This document shows positions 53,274 through 63,585 of a stretch of DNA of 64,000 nucleotides, piece after piece. The position numbers and the translations under genes are program-made. Position 1 is the stretch's first letter. The number at the start of each line of letters is the position of its first letter. Source of the DNA: an uncultured Oscillospiraceae bacterium (GTDB taxonomy: Bacteria; Bacillota; Clostridia; Oscillospirales; Ruminococcaceae); contig CAKSPD010000002.1 in NCBI GenBank assembly GCA_934481385.1, positions 1 through 64,000 of the forward strand. Direction: 5' to 3'. Below the pieces are notes generated by a model that made no database searches, had not been told where the DNA came from, and saw only the letters and a list, made by a program, of their open reading frames with translations.

Positions 53274-54167
53274 TTAAATTTTTTGCCTGACATCTGTATA
53301 TTTTATCCCTATTTTTTCACCGTATTTTATTATCGTTTCAAATCCCTGATTTGTGTTATGAACAATATCTTCATCAATTAAAATCTTGTCTTTCTGAAAG
53401 AGAAGAACTATTGTTGAACCGCCGAAAAGAAACATACCCTTTTCCTGTCCTCTTGAAAAACGGCATTTTCCATGATGATTCTGAATCTTTCCAACCATCA
53501 TTGCACCGACTTCAATCTGAACAGCATCACCGAAATTCTTTGTATGGAGAAGTGTATATTCTCTTGAATTCTGCTTGTATACATTGTATCTCCTGAAAGC
53601 TATCGGATTTACAGTATGGAGAACGCCTCTTATATGAACATTATTGCTTTTTATTCCGCTGTCAAAATAGCAGTATCTGTGATAATCAGTAACTTCAAGT
53701 CGGAATATCAGACATTTTCCGCCCTCAAATTTTCTTGCAAGACTGTCATTTTTAATCATATCATATATGCTGTAAGATGAACCCTTTATTTTGAAAACAC
53801 TGTCACTGTTTATATCATATACAGATAATTTTGAATCACATGGGCTTATAAGTGATTCAGGAGTCATATCTATTTTTCGTGCTGAAGGTCTGATTTTTCT
53901 TGTAAAAAAATCATTGTATGAATTTATATCATCAACATAATATTCAGAAAGATTTATATTATTCTTTCGGACAAATGGTTTTATAAGCGGTTCTGAAAGC
54001 GGAGAACTCATAAATTTCCCCGCAGTTTCAGAAATAAAAGGCATTGTAAGAATCTTTAAAAAGCATCTGCCTATAAAAGTATCATAAAGAATTTTCAGAG
54101 CATTATCCTGTGAAAAAAGTTTTTCAGGAGGATTATAGATTTTTCCGTTTCTGTCAATCAAGGGCAT
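53274..54167 (-). CDS. psd: Phosphatidylserine decarboxylase proenzyme
   Basis: A 297-residue PSD. The self-cleavage site is present as FGGSTIVLLF (GGST, with Ser becoming the pyruvoyl group), with upstream DYHRYCYFDSG and HTVNPIAFRRYNVYKQNSRE. It makes phosphatidylethanolamine from phosphatidylserine at the membrane. The frame opens at 54194, but ATG at 54167 (MPLIDRNG) follows AAGGAG and the stop of the previous gene, so it is preferred. It is the last gene of the three-gene unit with the dehydratase-activator genes. Confidence 0.94.
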   Translation of the reverse strand: MPLIDRNGKIYNPPEKLFSQDNALKILYDTFIGRCFLKILTMPFISETAGKFMSSPLSEPLIKPFVRKNNINLSEYYVDDINSYNDFFTRKIRPSARKIDMTPESLISPCDSKLSVYDINSDSVFKIKGSSYSIYDMIKNDSLARKFEGGKCLIFRLEVTDYHRYCYFDSGIKSNNVHIRGVLHTVNPIAFRRYNVYKQNSREYTLLHTKNFGDAVQIEVGAMMVGKIQNHHGKCRFSRGQEKGMFLFGGSTIVLLFQKDKILIDEDIVHNTNQGFETIIKYGEKIGIKYTDVRQKI

Positions 54168-54171
54168 AATA

Positions 54172-55404
54172 TTATACACTCCTTGCATTTGCAATCATAA
54201 GCTTTATGCGGTTTTCCTGATTTACTCTTGTTGCACCCGCATCATAGTCTATTGCAACTATATTTGCATTCGGATATGCTGATTTTATTTTTCTTGCCAT
54301 TCCCTTTGCTACTATATGATTAGGCAGACAACCGAAAGGCTGTGCGGATATTATATTTTCAACACCCGATTCAACAAGTGATGCCATTTCAGCAGGAATA
54401 AGCCAGCCCTCTCCCATTACAACACCCTGATTTATATATTTATCTGCAAGATGGCGGAGATGTTCAAAATCATGCGGAGGGTCAAACTTTCCGTTCTTTT
54501 TCATAACATTGATAAGTTCTTTCTGTTTGCTGTAAATAAGCTTATAGCCTATTCCGTTCACAACAGATGATTTTGTTACATGGTCATAAAGCTTTCCGTC
54601 CGTCATATTACCGCATGCACAGTACATTACAAATTCAAGAAGTGTAGGAACGACAGGTTCACAGTTTTCTGATATGAGAAAATCTTCAAGATGATTGTTT
54701 GCAAGCGGTGAATATTTTACATAGATTTCCCCTACTATTCCGACTCTGATTTTTTTTACATTGCTGAGTTCAATTCTTCCGAAATCTTCAAGAATCTGTG
54801 AATAAAGTGACTTTGTACGCAGGTATTCACTACTTCCCTTTGCAAAAATATTGCCGAGAATTTTCTGCCATTTGTTAAGCTTTTTCAATGCCGAACCTTT
54901 TACAAGCTCATACGCTCTGCATTTATTATAGCATATCATCAGCAAATCGCCGTAAATAACTGCATACAGCATTTTCAGAAACATAGGAGCAGTTATTTTA
55001 AATGCACTGTCCTTTTCAAGTCCGCTGAAATTAAGAGATAAAACAGGTATCTGAGGATAGTTTTTATTCATACACTTTCTGATAAGATGTATATAATTTG
55101 AGGCTCTGCAACCTCCGCCTGTCTGTGACATTATAAGAGCAGTTTTATTAAGGTCATATTTTCCGCTTTTAAGAGCGTCCATAAACTGTCCTATAACAAG
55201 GAGTGCGGGATAACAGGCATCATTGTGAACATTTTTAAGTCCTTCATCTATAACAGAACGTGATTCATTCTGAAGAAGTTCCATTTTATATCCGGCTGAT
55301 TCAAATATTTTTATAATCAGCCTGAAATGTATAGGGAGCATATTCGGAACAAGTATGGTATGGGTTTTAATCATATCCTCTGTAAACTTTGCATATTCTG
55401 ACAT
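54172..55404 (-). CDS. 2-hydroxyacyl-CoA dehydratase activator-related protein, C-terminal part
   Basis: A 410-residue protein that resembles the last third of the ~1400-residue 'acyl-CoA dehydratase activase-related' proteins of Clostridia. It has HTILVPNMLPIHFRLIIKIFESAGY, NDACYPALLVIGQF, SQTGGGCRASNY and QPFGCLPNHIVAKGMARKI, Cys-bearing blocks of the 2-hydroxyglutaryl-CoA dehydratase superfamily. It begins one base after the stop of the 975-residue gene, with AAGGAGGG as RBS. Together they are 1385 residues, so this looks like a split gene. Function of the family is not settled. Confidence 0.8.
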   Translation of the reverse strand: MSEYAKFTEDMIKTHTILVPNMLPIHFRLIIKIFESAGYKMELLQNESRSVIDEGLKNVHNDACYPALLVIGQFMDALKSGKYDLNKTALIMSQTGGGCRASNYIHLIRKCMNKNYPQIPVLSLNFSGLEKDSAFKITAPMFLKMLYAVIYGDLLMICYNKCRAYELVKGSALKKLNKWQKILGNIFAKGSSEYLRTKSLYSQILEDFGRIELSNVKKIRVGIVGEIYVKYSPLANNHLEDFLISENCEPVVPTLLEFVMYCACGNMTDGKLYDHVTKSSVVNGIGYKLIYSKQKELINVMKKNGKFDPPHDFEHLRHLADKYINQGVVMGEGWLIPAEMASLVESGVENIISAQPFGCLPNHIVAKGMARKIKSAYPNANIVAIDYDAGATRVNQENRIKLMIANARSV

Positions 55405-55405
55405 T

Positions 55406-58333
55406 TTATCCCTCCTTGTTTTTCATAGCTGCTGAAAGACTTCTGAGTCTTATTTTAGCTGCACCAAGATTATTTATTTCATCGATTTTAAGCTGTGTAT
55501 AAAGCTTTCCCTTTGATTCAAGTATAGAACGCACCTCATCAGAAGTTACTGCATCTATACCACAGCCGAATGATACAAGCTGTATAAGCTGCATATCAGG
55601 CTGTTTTGTAACAAATTCAGCCGCACGGTAAAGTCTTGAATGATACGTCCATTGATTGAGAACATGAAGTTCAGGAGTTTCAGACATACATGCAACGCTG
55701 TCCTCTGTTACAACAGCCATTCCAAGACTTGTTATAAGCCTGTGTATACCATGATTTATTTCTTTGTCGATATGATAAGGTCTGCCGGCGAGAACTATTA
55801 TATTTCTTTTTTCACGTCTTGCTGTATTGATTATCTCAACAGCTTTTTTCTTCATTGAATTTCTGAAATCTATCAAAGCTTTGAATCCCATATCAGAGGC
55901 TTGGGAAATATATGCACCGACATTGTAATCTTTAAGAGTTTCCGTCATAACTCTTATGACATTTTTTCTGATATTGAGGTCTATATAAGGATATTTGAAA
56001 TTGCTTTCATTAAGACGAGGATTATTCGCTGAAAGAAGTTCAGGATAATATGCAACTACGGGACAATTGAAATGATTGTCGCTGTGTCCCTCATTTACAT
56101 TATAACTCATACAAGGCCAGAAAATAAAGTCTACTCCCTTATTGAGAAGATTTTCAATATGACCATGTGCAAGTTTTGCAGGATAGCATACAGTATCTGA
56201 AGGAATTGTATTCTGTCCGAGATAATATGTCTGACGTGAACTTTCATCAGAAATAACCGTTTCAAATCCGAGAGTTGTAAAGAATGTATGCCAGAACGGT
56301 AACTGTTCATAAAAACTCAGTGCAAGCGGAAGTCCTACTCTTGCAATCGGATTTTTTGGCTGATTATGAGTATAATTGATAATACTTGTATATTTGTAGT
56401 CATAGAGATTCGGAACGCTGTTTACTCTCGGTTTTCCTGCACCTCTTTCACATTTGTTTCCGGAAATAAATCTATGACCGTTATCAAATGTAATTATATT
56501 GAGTGAACAGTTTGCAGTACATTTTCCGCAATGAGCAGACCTTGATTTATATGAAAACTTTTCAAGTTCTTCTGCTGATATAAGAGTTGATTTTTCGCCT
56601 GCTGTTTCCTTTGCATACAATGCACAGCCAAAAGCTCCCATAAGTCCTGAAATTGACGGTCTTATAACGTTTCTGCCTATTTCCTTTTCAAATGCACGAA
56701 GTACAGCATCATTAAGGAAAGTTCCGCCCTGAACGACAATATGTTTTCCGAGTTCATCAGGAGAATTTGCCCTTATAACCTTATATATTGCATTTTTTAT
56801 TATTGATGATGACAATCCTGCTGAAATATCCTCAACGGAAGCACCGTCTTTCTGAGCCTGTTTTACACTGCTGTTCATAAAGACAGTACATCTTGAACCC
56901 AAATCAACAGGTTTTTCCGCAAAAAGTCCGAGCTGTGCAAAATCTGCAATATCATATCCCATAGCCATTGCAAACGTCTGTATAAATGAACCGCAACCGG
57001 ACGAACATGCCTCATTAAGCATAATACTGTCAATAGCACCATTCTTTATTTTAAAGCATTTTATATCCTGACCGCCTATATCTATGATAAAATCAACATC
57101 AGGACAGAAATATGATGCTGATTTGAAATGTGCGACAGTTTCAACAATTCCTGAATCAACGGAAAGACCTGCTTTTATCAAATCTTCTCCATAACCTGTT
57201 ACTGCCGAACCCTTTATTATAATATCAGGATTTTTTTCCTTATAAATTTCCCTGAGCTTTTCAGCAATTCTGTCGAGTGGCTGACCGAGATTTGAAGAAT
57301 AGTGACTATATAAGAGTTCACCGTTTTCAGTTATAAGAACAAGCTTTGTTGTAGTTGAACCTGCATCTATTCCGAGATAGGCATTACCCTTGTATGTATG
57401 CAAATCAGCATATTTCAAATCATGCTGTTTGTGACGGGAAATAAATTCATCATATTCAGCATGGGTTCTGAAAAGCGGTTCACTTGTAACAATGCTGTCA
57501 TTAACCTTTGCATTCCTGATTTTTTCGGCAATCTGTTCAACAGTGTAATAATCACTGAGAGTTGACGCAAACAATGCACAGCCGTATGCAACAAATACAG
57601 GGGCTTCTTCCGGAAATACAGCATTTTCATCTGAAAGACGCAATGTCTTTACAAATGCTTTTCTGAGTCCTTTGAGGAATGATAAAGGCCCGCCGAGAAA
57701 CAGCACTTTTCCCTCAATACTTCTTCCCTGTGCAAGACCGGAAACAGTCTGGTCAACCACTGCCTGAAAAATGCTTGCGGAAATATCCTCTCTCCTTGCA
57801 CCCTGATTAAGCAAAGGCTGTATATCAGATTTTGCAAAAACTCCACAGCGTGAAGCTATCGGATAAACTTTTTCTGCTTTAAGCGAAAGCTGATCCATTT
57901 CTCCGGAAGTTATTCCGAGAAGTGTAGCCATCTGGTCAATAAAAGCTCCTGTACCTCCTGCACATGAACCGTTCATTCTCTGTTCCGTACCGCCTGTAAG
58001 GAATATAATCTTTGCGTCCTCTCCGCCGAGTTCAATAACAACATCAGCATCAGGCTGTTTTTCCTTGACAGCAATAAAAGCTGAATGAACCTCCTGAACA
58101 AAAGCTATTCCTGAACCTTCAGCAAGACCGAGTCCTGCCGAACCTGTTATACTGACAGTAAATTCGCAGTTATTATATTCTTTCTGTATGTCTTTAAGCT
58201 GTTCGGAAACTGTTTCACGGACTTTTGAAAAATGTCTATGATAATTCGAGCAGACTATATTTTTATTTTCATCGATTATTACAGTCTTTACGGTTGTTGA
58301 GCCTATATCTATACCGAGTGAGTATTTTTTCAT
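55406..58333 (-). CDS. 2-hydroxyacyl-CoA dehydratase activase (double BadF/HgdC domain)
   Basis: A 975-residue protein. It has two ASKHA ATPase domains: residues 4-255 (GIDIGSTTVKTV) and about 320-580 (GIDAGSTTTKLV). Each has the two Cys of HgdC that hold a shared [4Fe-4S] cluster: GSCAGGTGAF and ASRCGVFAKSDIQ in the first, ACSSGCGSF and GSRCTVFMNSSV in the second. A DUF2229-like region with Cys motifs fills 640-975 (IPSDTVCYPAKLAHGHIENLL). The double domain acts as an internal pseudo-dimer that passes electrons with ATP hydrolysis. The target enzyme is not identified. Confidence 0.88.
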   Translation of the reverse strand: MKKYSLGIDIGSTTVKTVIIDENKNIVCSNYHRHFSKVRETVSEQLKDIQKEYNNCEFTVSITGSAGLGLAEGSGIAFVQEVHSAFIAVKEKQPDADVVIELGGEDAKIIFLTGGTEQRMNGSCAGGTGAFIDQMATLLGITSGEMDQLSLKAEKVYPIASRCGVFAKSDIQPLLNQGARREDISASIFQAVVDQTVSGLAQGRSIEGKVLFLGGPLSFLKGLRKAFVKTLRLSDENAVFPEEAPVFVAYGCALFASTLSDYYTVEQIAEKIRNAKVNDSIVTSEPLFRTHAEYDEFISRHKQHDLKYADLHTYKGNAYLGIDAGSTTTKLVLITENGELLYSHYSSNLGQPLDRIAEKLREIYKEKNPDIIIKGSAVTGYGEDLIKAGLSVDSGIVETVAHFKSASYFCPDVDFIIDIGGQDIKCFKIKNGAIDSIMLNEACSSGCGSFIQTFAMAMGYDIADFAQLGLFAEKPVDLGSRCTVFMNSSVKQAQKDGASVEDISAGLSSSIIKNAIYKVIRANSPDELGKHIVVQGGTFLNDAVLRAFEKEIGRNVIRPSISGLMGAFGCALYAKETAGEKSTLISAEELEKFSYKSRSAHCGKCTANCSLNIITFDNGHRFISGNKCERGAGKPRVNSVPNLYDYKYTSIINYTHNQPKNPIARVGLPLALSFYEQLPFWHTFFTTLGFETVISDESSRQTYYLGQNTIPSDTVCYPAKLAHGHIENLLNKGVDFIFWPCMSYNVNEGHSDNHFNCPVVAYYPELLSANNPRLNESNFKYPYIDLNIRKNVIRVMTETLKDYNVGAYISQASDMGFKALIDFRNSMKKKAVEIINTARREKRNIIVLAGRPYHIDKEINHGIHRLITSLGMAVVTEDSVACMSETPELHVLNQWTYHSRLYRAAEFVTKQPDMQLIQLVSFGCGIDAVTSDEVRSILESKGKLYTQLKIDEINNLGAAKIRLRSLSAAMKNKEG

Positions 58334-58415
58334 AAAATTGAATAACCTCCCGAAAACTATTTCTGTTTTATATTATACACTAAAATAAAAAAAAAAGAAA
58401 GTGGAAAATTATATT

Positions 58416-58457
58416 TTTCATAAAAAATAAACCGTACAGAAAAATCCGTACGGTTTT
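58416..58457 (-). terminator. Terminator of tRNA-Pro
   Basis: 9-bp stem AAACCGTAC with GTACGGTTT around a 10-base loop (58429-58456), followed on the minus strand by ATTTTTTATG. Confidence 0.82.
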
Positions 58458-58461
58458 ATAG

Positions 58462-58538
58462 TGGTCGAGGCGACAGGATTCGAACCTGCGGCCTCTGCGT
58501 CCCGAACGCAGCACTCTACCAAACTGAGCCACGCCTCG
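58462..58538 (-). tRNA. tRNA-Pro (anticodon CGG)
   Basis: On the minus strand acceptor CGAGGCG pairs with CGCCTCG, and loop TTCGGGA on stem CTGCG/CGCAG gives anticodon CGG. The T arm contains GGTTCGAATCC, discriminator A, and CCA is encoded. Confidence 0.95.
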
Positions 58539-58550
58539 CCAACAACAAAT

Positions 58551-58579
58551 ATTATACCACATAATAATACCAATGTCAA
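58551..58579 (-). promoter_or_regulatory. Promoter of tRNA-Pro
   Basis: Minus-strand perfect TTGACA (58574-58579), 17 bp, TATAAT (58551-58556). Confidence 0.88.
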
Positions 58580-58609
58580 TAGATAACGCAAAAAATAAAA
58601 TTTTTAAAT

Positions 58610-58987
58610 TTACTTTTTAAGTGATGACATAATCAGATGCCTGAGTCTGTCACAGGTAGACTGAGGAAATTCAGTTATAAATCTTATTGTATGTTCCTGA
58701 GCCTGTTCATTTCCGAGTTTAAGAAACTGTCTGAAAAACACATATATTTCGTTGTAATTCTGCATAAGCTCATTAACAACCGTTATTCCCTCATCAGTAA
58801 ATTCAACACTGTTGCAGTAATTTTTATATACAAGTCCGAAATCTGCAAGACAGCGGAGTGTTTTGCTTACGCTCGGACGTGAAACGTTAAGATAATTTGC
58901 AATTGTAACACAGCGAACCTTTTCACCGGATTTTTTCAGCTGATAAATAGCTATAAGATATTTAATCTGACCGTTGCAGAGATTCAA
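58610..58987 (-). CDS. DtxR/MntR-type winged-helix regulator with altered metal sites
   Basis: A 125-residue regulator. The winged helix (residues 10-70) has VTIANYLNVSRPSVSKTLRCLADFGLVYKN, as in MntR/DtxR. The dimerisation part follows, but residues that should be metal ligands by alignment to Bacillus MntR (Asp8, Glu11, His77, Glu99, Glu102, His103) are not conserved here (for example Lys, Ile and Tyr). It starts with TTG at 58987 after GAGGTGATG. It ends the recA-pgsA unit, 13 bases after pgsA. A MarR-type reading is the alternative. Confidence 0.8.
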   Translation of the reverse strand: MNLCNGQIKYLIAIYQLKKSGEKVRCVTIANYLNVSRPSVSKTLRCLADFGLVYKNYCNSVEFTDEGITVVNELMQNYNEIYVFFRQFLKLGNEQAQEHTIRFITEFPQSTCDRLRHLIMSSLKK

Positions 58988-59000
58988 AAGTCATCACCTC

Positions 59001-59591
59001 TTATTTATCTGAATCTATGAGATTCCAGTATGCTTTAAGATATATTGCTCCTGAAATTACTGTAAGGATTGTTGAAATCCATATCATTACAGACATAACA
59101 GTTTCCGATATACTGTAAAATGTATCATTGAGATTAAGACCGAAGGCATCGAAATTATAGACAAATGCAAGCCATGCATTTATTCCTATAATCGTAACCA
59201 TAGTAAAAGCAGTTTTAAGCTTTCCCCACATTCCCGCTGCAACAACTATACCGCTGTTTGCAGCAAGAAGTCTTAATCCTGATACCATAAATTCCCTTGC
59301 AGTTATTATTATTAACGGTATGGCACTCATTCTGATTTCTTCAATATCCACAAATACAGCAAGTGCTGCCATTACAAGCACCTTGTCTGCAAGAGGGTCA
59401 AGAAATTTTCCAAAATTTGTGATAAGATTGTTTTTTCTTGCAATATGCCCGTCAAGAGCATCTGTTATTGAAGCTACTGAAAATATTATAAGTGCAATAA
59501 AAAAATTACAAGGCACATTAATATACATAAACAATAAGAAAAACGGGACAAGGATAACTCTTATTAACGTAAGCTTATTTGCAAGATTCAT
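59001..59591 (-). CDS. pgsA: CDP-diacylglycerol-glycerol-3-phosphate 3-phosphatidyltransferase
   Basis: A 196-residue integral membrane enzyme. The signature is complete: D44, D47-G48, A51-R52, G61, D65 and D69. The N-terminal NLANKLTLIRVILVPFFL is typical of PgsA. It makes phosphatidylglycerol phosphate for phosphatidylglycerol and cardiolipin. Its ATG shares one base with the rimO stop (TGATG), so it is translationally coupled, as in many Firmicutes around recA. Confidence 0.95.
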   Translation of the reverse strand: MNLANKLTLIRVILVPFFLLFMYINVPCNFFIALIIFSVASITDALDGHIARKNNLITNFGKFLDPLADKVLVMAALAVFVDIEEIRMSAIPLIIITAREFMVSGLRLLAANSGIVVAAGMWGKLKTAFTMVTIIGINAWLAFVYNFDAFGLNLNDTFYSISETVMSVMIWISTILTVISGAIYLKAYWNLIDSDK

Positions 59592-60919
59592 CAGAATGTC
59601 ACCTCTCCAATCAGGTCATAATCAAGAGTATCAACAATTTTTACCTTTACATAATCGCCTATATCAAGACGCTTTTCGGACATAAAGAATATTTTTCCGT
59701 CAATATCAGGGGCATCAGCCTTTGTTCTTCCGAAATAACATTCACCGTATTTGTCAAAGCCTTCAACAACAGCCTCAAGTTCCTTATCCATAAGGGACTG
59801 ATTTTTTTCAGCACTTATAAGCATCTGCTGCTGCATAATCATTTCCGCCCTGTGTATTTTTACATCATCATCAAGCTGATTTTCAAATTCAGCAGCCTTA
59901 GTTCCTTCTTCCTGAGAATAAGGGAAACAGCCAAGACGGTCAAATTTTATTTCCTGAACAAATTCAGAAAGTTCTGTAAACTGTTCTTCTGTTTCACCGG
60001 GGAAACCTGTTATAAGTGTTGTACGGAGTGTAACATCAGGCATTTTTGTTCTTATTTTTTCAATAAGATTTTTAAGTTCTTCATAACTTCCCTGACGGTT
60101 CATTCTTTCAAGGATTTCCTTGTTGCAGTGCTGTATCGGAATATCAAGATAATTCACAATCTTTTCTTCTTCAGCCATAGCATCAAGAAGTTCATCTGTT
60201 ATGCGTTCAGGATAGCAGTAAAGAACTCTTATCCATTTAAAGCCGTCTATTCTTGCAAGACTTCTGAGAAGTTCAGGAAGCATTGATTTTCCGTATAAAT
60301 CCTCACCATAGCGTGTTGTATCCTGTGCAATCACAACAACTTCAGTAACACCGTTATCAGCAAGCCAGTGAGCTTCATCTAAAACGTCCTCAATCGGAAC
60401 ACTGCGGTATTTTCCTCTGATTTGCGGAATTGCACAATAAGTACAGCAGTTACTGCAACCCTCTGCAATTTTAAGATATGCAAAAAACGGAAGTGTTGAT
60501 ATGATTCTTTCACCGGTAAGTTCTGCATCAAGTTTAGGTGCAAAATGAATAACTCTCTCATCAGCAAGAACTTCATCAAGAATATCAACAATATCCTTAT
60601 TGTCACCTATTCCTATTACAGCATCAGCCTCAGGGAAAAGTTCAGCAGTTTCTCCTTTATATCTTTCAGCAAGACAGCCTGTTACTATAATTTTTTTAAG
60701 TGTGCCGTCATTTTTAAGCTTTCCGAGTTCAATAATAGTTTCAATAGCTTCTTCTTTGGCAGACTGTATAAATCCGCATGTATTTACTACTGCAACATCA
60801 GCAAGCCCCGGTTCAGTAACAAGCTTATATCCTCTCTGACGGAGCTTATACAACATTCTTTCAGAATCCACAAGATTTTTGGAGCAACCAAGTGAAACCA
60901 ATCCAACTTTTACAGGCAT
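59591..60919 (-). CDS. rimO: Ribosomal protein S12 methylthiotransferase RimO
   Basis: A 442-residue radical-SAM enzyme. The UPF0004 N-terminal domain starts VGLVSLGCSKNLVDSERML with cluster Cys residues. The radical-SAM motif is CSNCCTYC (CxxxCxxC) in EGCSNCCTYCAIPQIRGKYRS, and a TRAM domain ends the protein. It adds a methylthio group to the conserved Asp of S12. It sits between recX and pgsA with one- or two-base gaps. Confidence 0.97.
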   Translation of the reverse strand: MPVKVGLVSLGCSKNLVDSERMLYKLRQRGYKLVTEPGLADVAVVNTCGFIQSAKEEAIETIIELGKLKNDGTLKKIIVTGCLAERYKGETAELFPEADAVIGIGDNKDIVDILDEVLADERVIHFAPKLDAELTGERIISTLPFFAYLKIAEGCSNCCTYCAIPQIRGKYRSVPIEDVLDEAHWLADNGVTEVVVIAQDTTRYGEDLYGKSMLPELLRSLARIDGFKWIRVLYCYPERITDELLDAMAEEEKIVNYLDIPIQHCNKEILERMNRQGSYEELKNLIEKIRTKMPDVTLRTTLITGFPGETEEQFTELSEFVQEIKFDRLGCFPYSQEEGTKAAEFENQLDDDVKIHRAEMIMQQQMLISAEKNQSLMDKELEAVVEGFDKYGECYFGRTKADAPDIDGKIFFMSEKRLDIGDYVKVKIVDTLDYDLIGEVTF

Positions 60920-60921
60920 TT

Positions 60922-61557
60922 TTAAAAATCCTTTCTGTTTTCAAAGTAATTGTCAATAGCTTTGTTTATATCATCAAAGCCGTATCCCGAACGGACAAGC
61001 GAATTTTTTACCTTTTCAATATTCTTTCTGTCATCGGGGTCAGAAAGAAAGCGTGAATATTTTTTTTCAAGAAGTTCAGCAATATTGTCCGCCATACAGT
61101 CATAATAAGGTTCAAGGGCAGTTTCAGCAACTTCCCCCATAATTCCCTTGTTATACATTTCACGTCTTGCACGCTGTATTCCGAATTTTTTTATTTCAAC
61201 ATACTTTCTTGCAAGGTTTTCAGCATAGCGTCTGTCATTAATCAGACCGCCTCCGACAAGCTTATCCATAACTTCAAAGCATAAATCTTCATTTTTATAT
61301 GTTCCAAGGAGCTTTTTAAAAAGCTCCCTGTAAGAATAGTCACGATAATCGAGAAGATAAAGCGAATACTGATAAGCTTTTCTTCTGTTTGAAAAATATA
61401 TAATCTTCTCAAGCTGTTCTTCATCAAATTCAGAACCGATATTTATATGAAAGTCGTGAATAATATCTATATGAAGATATATTTTCCTTTCATCATCAAA
61501 AGTCACTTCATATGAAGAACCCTTATATTTCTTAATAGATGTGATTTTCATAATCAT
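60922..61557 (-). CDS. recX: Regulatory protein RecX
   Basis: A 211-residue helical protein with repeated three-helix units, for example [35 protein letters not shown] and [17 protein letters not shown], the RecX pattern. RecX binds RecA filaments and limits their activity. Its ATG overlaps the recA stop (ATGA); the in-frame ATG at 61551 is the alternative start. Confidence 0.93.
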   Translation of the reverse strand: MIMKITSIKKYKGSSYEVTFDDERKIYLHIDIIHDFHINIGSEFDEEQLEKIIYFSNRRKAYQYSLYLLDYRDYSYRELFKKLLGTYKNEDLCFEVMDKLVGGGLINDRRYAENLARKYVEIKKFGIQRARREMYNKGIMGEVAETALEPYYDCMADNIAELLEKKYSRFLSDPDDRKNIEKVKNSLVRSGYGFDDINKAIDNYFENRKDF

Positions 61558-62720
61558 TCAGTAGGATTGAATTCCTCAAAATCCTCATCAGCCTCAATCA
61601 TAACATCATCTTTATCATCAGTTTTTGATGCCTCATTTACAGCCTGTTCAAGCCTTGCGTCCTTTTTATCCTTTTTCACTGAAGAAAGAAGTTCATCTTT
61701 TTTCTGAAGAATCTGTTCTTCAACTTCTTTCATAAGTTCAGGGTCATTGTGAAGAATTTCCTTTATTTTATCACGTCCCTGACCGAGTTTCTGACCGTTA
61801 TAGCTGAACCATGAACCGCTTTTCTTGATTATATCGAGGTCAACAGCGAGGTCAAGAACTTCACCATCTCTTGAAATGCCCTTTCCATACATAATATCAA
61901 ATTCACATTCCTTGAAAGGCGGTGCAACCTTATTTTTAACAACTTTGCATTTTGTTCTGTTACCGATAATTTCAGTGCCGTTCTTTATAGCCTCACCACG
62001 TCTTACTTCAATACGGACAGAAGCATAGAATTTCAATGCACGTCCTCCTGGGGTAGTTTCAGGGTTGCCATACATAACGCCGATTTTTTCACGAATCTGA
62101 TTTATGAATATTGCAACACAGTTTGATTTTGAAATAGCAGCAGTAAGCTTTCTCATAGCCTGTGACATAAGACGTGCGAGCTGTCCGACATGATTATCAC
62201 CCATTTCGCCGTCAATTTCAGCACGGGTTGTCATAGCTGCAACGGAGTCAAGAACAATAACATCAATTGCTCCCGAACGGACAAGAGCCTCCGCAATTTC
62301 AAGTGCCTGTTCACCGCTGTCAGGCTGTGAAACTATAAGATTATCAGTATCAACTCCAAGAGCTGCGGCATAAACAGGGTCAAGAGCATGTTCAACATCT
62401 ATAAACGCTACTTCTCCGCCCATTTTCTGAGCCTCTGCAATGATATGAAGTGAAACTGTCGTTTTACCTGAGCTTTCAGGGCCGTATATTTCAACTATAC
62501 GTCCTCTCGGAACTCCTCCTATGCCAAGTGCAAGGTCAAGAGTCATAGAACCTGTCGGAATTGCATCAATGTTAAGAGCCTTATTCTGACCAAGACGCAT
62601 TACTGCTCCTGCACCATATTTCTTTTCAATCTGAGCCATTGCTGATTTAAGGGCTTCTTTCTTGTTGTCATCAGAAACCTTTACAACGGCTTTTTTTGTT
62701 ATAAGTTCTTTTTTAGCCAT
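61554..62720 (-). CDS. recA: Recombinase RecA
   Basis: A 388-residue RecA. It has [19 protein letters not shown], Walker [10 protein letters not shown], Walker [13 protein letters not shown], the L2 loop region [18 protein letters not shown] and [28 protein letters not shown]. It forms filaments for repair and recombination and co-cleaves LexA. The C-terminal tail is acidic ([11 protein letters not shown]). The frame opens at 62753, but ATG at 62720 ([10 protein letters not shown]) follows GGAGGAG and is preferred. It lies one base after the prmC stop. No LexA box was located nearby. Confidence 0.98.
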   Translation of the reverse strand: MAKKELITKKAVVKVSDDNKKEALKSAMAQIEKKYGAGAVMRLGQNKALNIDAIPTGSMTLDLALGIGGVPRGRIVEIYGPESSGKTTVSLHIIAEAQKMGGEVAFIDVEHALDPVYAAALGVDTDNLIVSQPDSGEQALEIAEALVRSGAIDVIVLDSVAAMTTRAEIDGEMGDNHVGQLARLMSQAMRKLTAAISKSNCVAIFINQIREKIGVMYGNPETTPGGRALKFYASVRIEVRRGEAIKNGTEIIGNRTKCKVVKNKVAPPFKECEFDIMYGKGISRDGEVLDLAVDLDIIKKSGSWFSYNGQKLGQGRDKIKEILHNDPELMKEVEEQILQKKDELLSSVKKDKKDARLEQAVNEASKTDDKDDVMIEADEDFEEFNPTE

Positions 62721-62721
62721 T

Positions 62722-63585
62722 TTATAACTCCTCCTCTTTAACTGCGGATACAACTCTTATTATTCCGGCAGTATCTTTAATAAATTCCAATTTTTCAAAA
62801 TTATCTGATTTAAGTATATCTGATACACTGTCATGCTGATTTATTCCTATTTCATAAACAATCATTCCGCCGTTTTTAAGTGATTTTTTCCACAGCGGAG
62901 TAATTTTTTTATAGAAATAGAGTCCGTCCTCACCGGCATACAAGGCACTTTCAGGTTCAGCCTGAACTTCTTTCTGAAGTTCCAGCATATCCTGTTTTGT
63001 AAGATAAGGGGGATTTGATACTATTATATCAAAAACAGGCAGATTTTTTCTGCTGTTATCTTCAAGTACATCAGCTTTTATTATTTTTATATCAGTATTA
63101 TTAAGCTTTTTATTATATTTCAGATATTCGAGTGCATTTTCCGAAAGTTCAAGTGCATACACTTCCGAATCAGGAATTTCCTTTTTCAGCGTAATTGCTA
63201 TACAGCCTGTTCCACTGCAAAGGTCAATAATTTTCGGTGATTTGATATTATTCCTGCGACATATTTCAAGAACATAGTCAACAAGCGTTTCGGTATCCTG
63301 ACGTGGTATAAGCACACCTTTTCCGACTTTAAAAGGATAACCGTAAAATTCCCATTCACCGACAATGTACTGTACAGGCAGACCGTTTCTGCGTTTTTCA
63401 GTCATATCCTGAATATCTTTCAAAATATTTTCAGGAACAGCAGAATCCCTGTTCATAAGTATTCTCGGAAGTTCGGATTCAAAAGCCTTTTCAAAAATAA
63501 GTTTTGCCTCAAAGGAATATTCTTCAATATTTATAAGTCTGAGCATCGATTTGAGATTTGTATAAAGCTCTCCGACTGTTACCAT
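62722..63585 (-). CDS. prmC: Peptide chain release factor N5-glutamine methyltransferase
   Basis: A 287-residue class I methyltransferase. It has [16 protein letters not shown] (SAM-binding), [11 protein letters not shown] and the catalytic NPPY in [15 protein letters not shown]. It methylates the GGQ glutamine of release factors. The N-terminal 70 residues are the release-factor-binding helical domain. Its ATG overlaps the stop of the yqhQ-like gene by seven bases (ATGGTAA). Confidence 0.95.
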   Translation of the reverse strand: MVTVGELYTNLKSMLRLINIEEYSFEAKLIFEKAFESELPRILMNRDSAVPENILKDIQDMTEKRRNGLPVQYIVGEWEFYGYPFKVGKGVLIPRQDTETLVDYVLEICRRNNIKSPKIIDLCSGTGCIAITLKKEIPDSEVYALELSENALEYLKYNKKLNNTDIKIIKADVLEDNSRKNLPVFDIIVSNPPYLTKQDMLELQKEVQAEPESALYAGEDGLYFYKKITPLWKKSLKNGGMIVYEIGINQHDSVSDILKSDNFEKLEFIKDTAGIIRVVSAVKEEEL

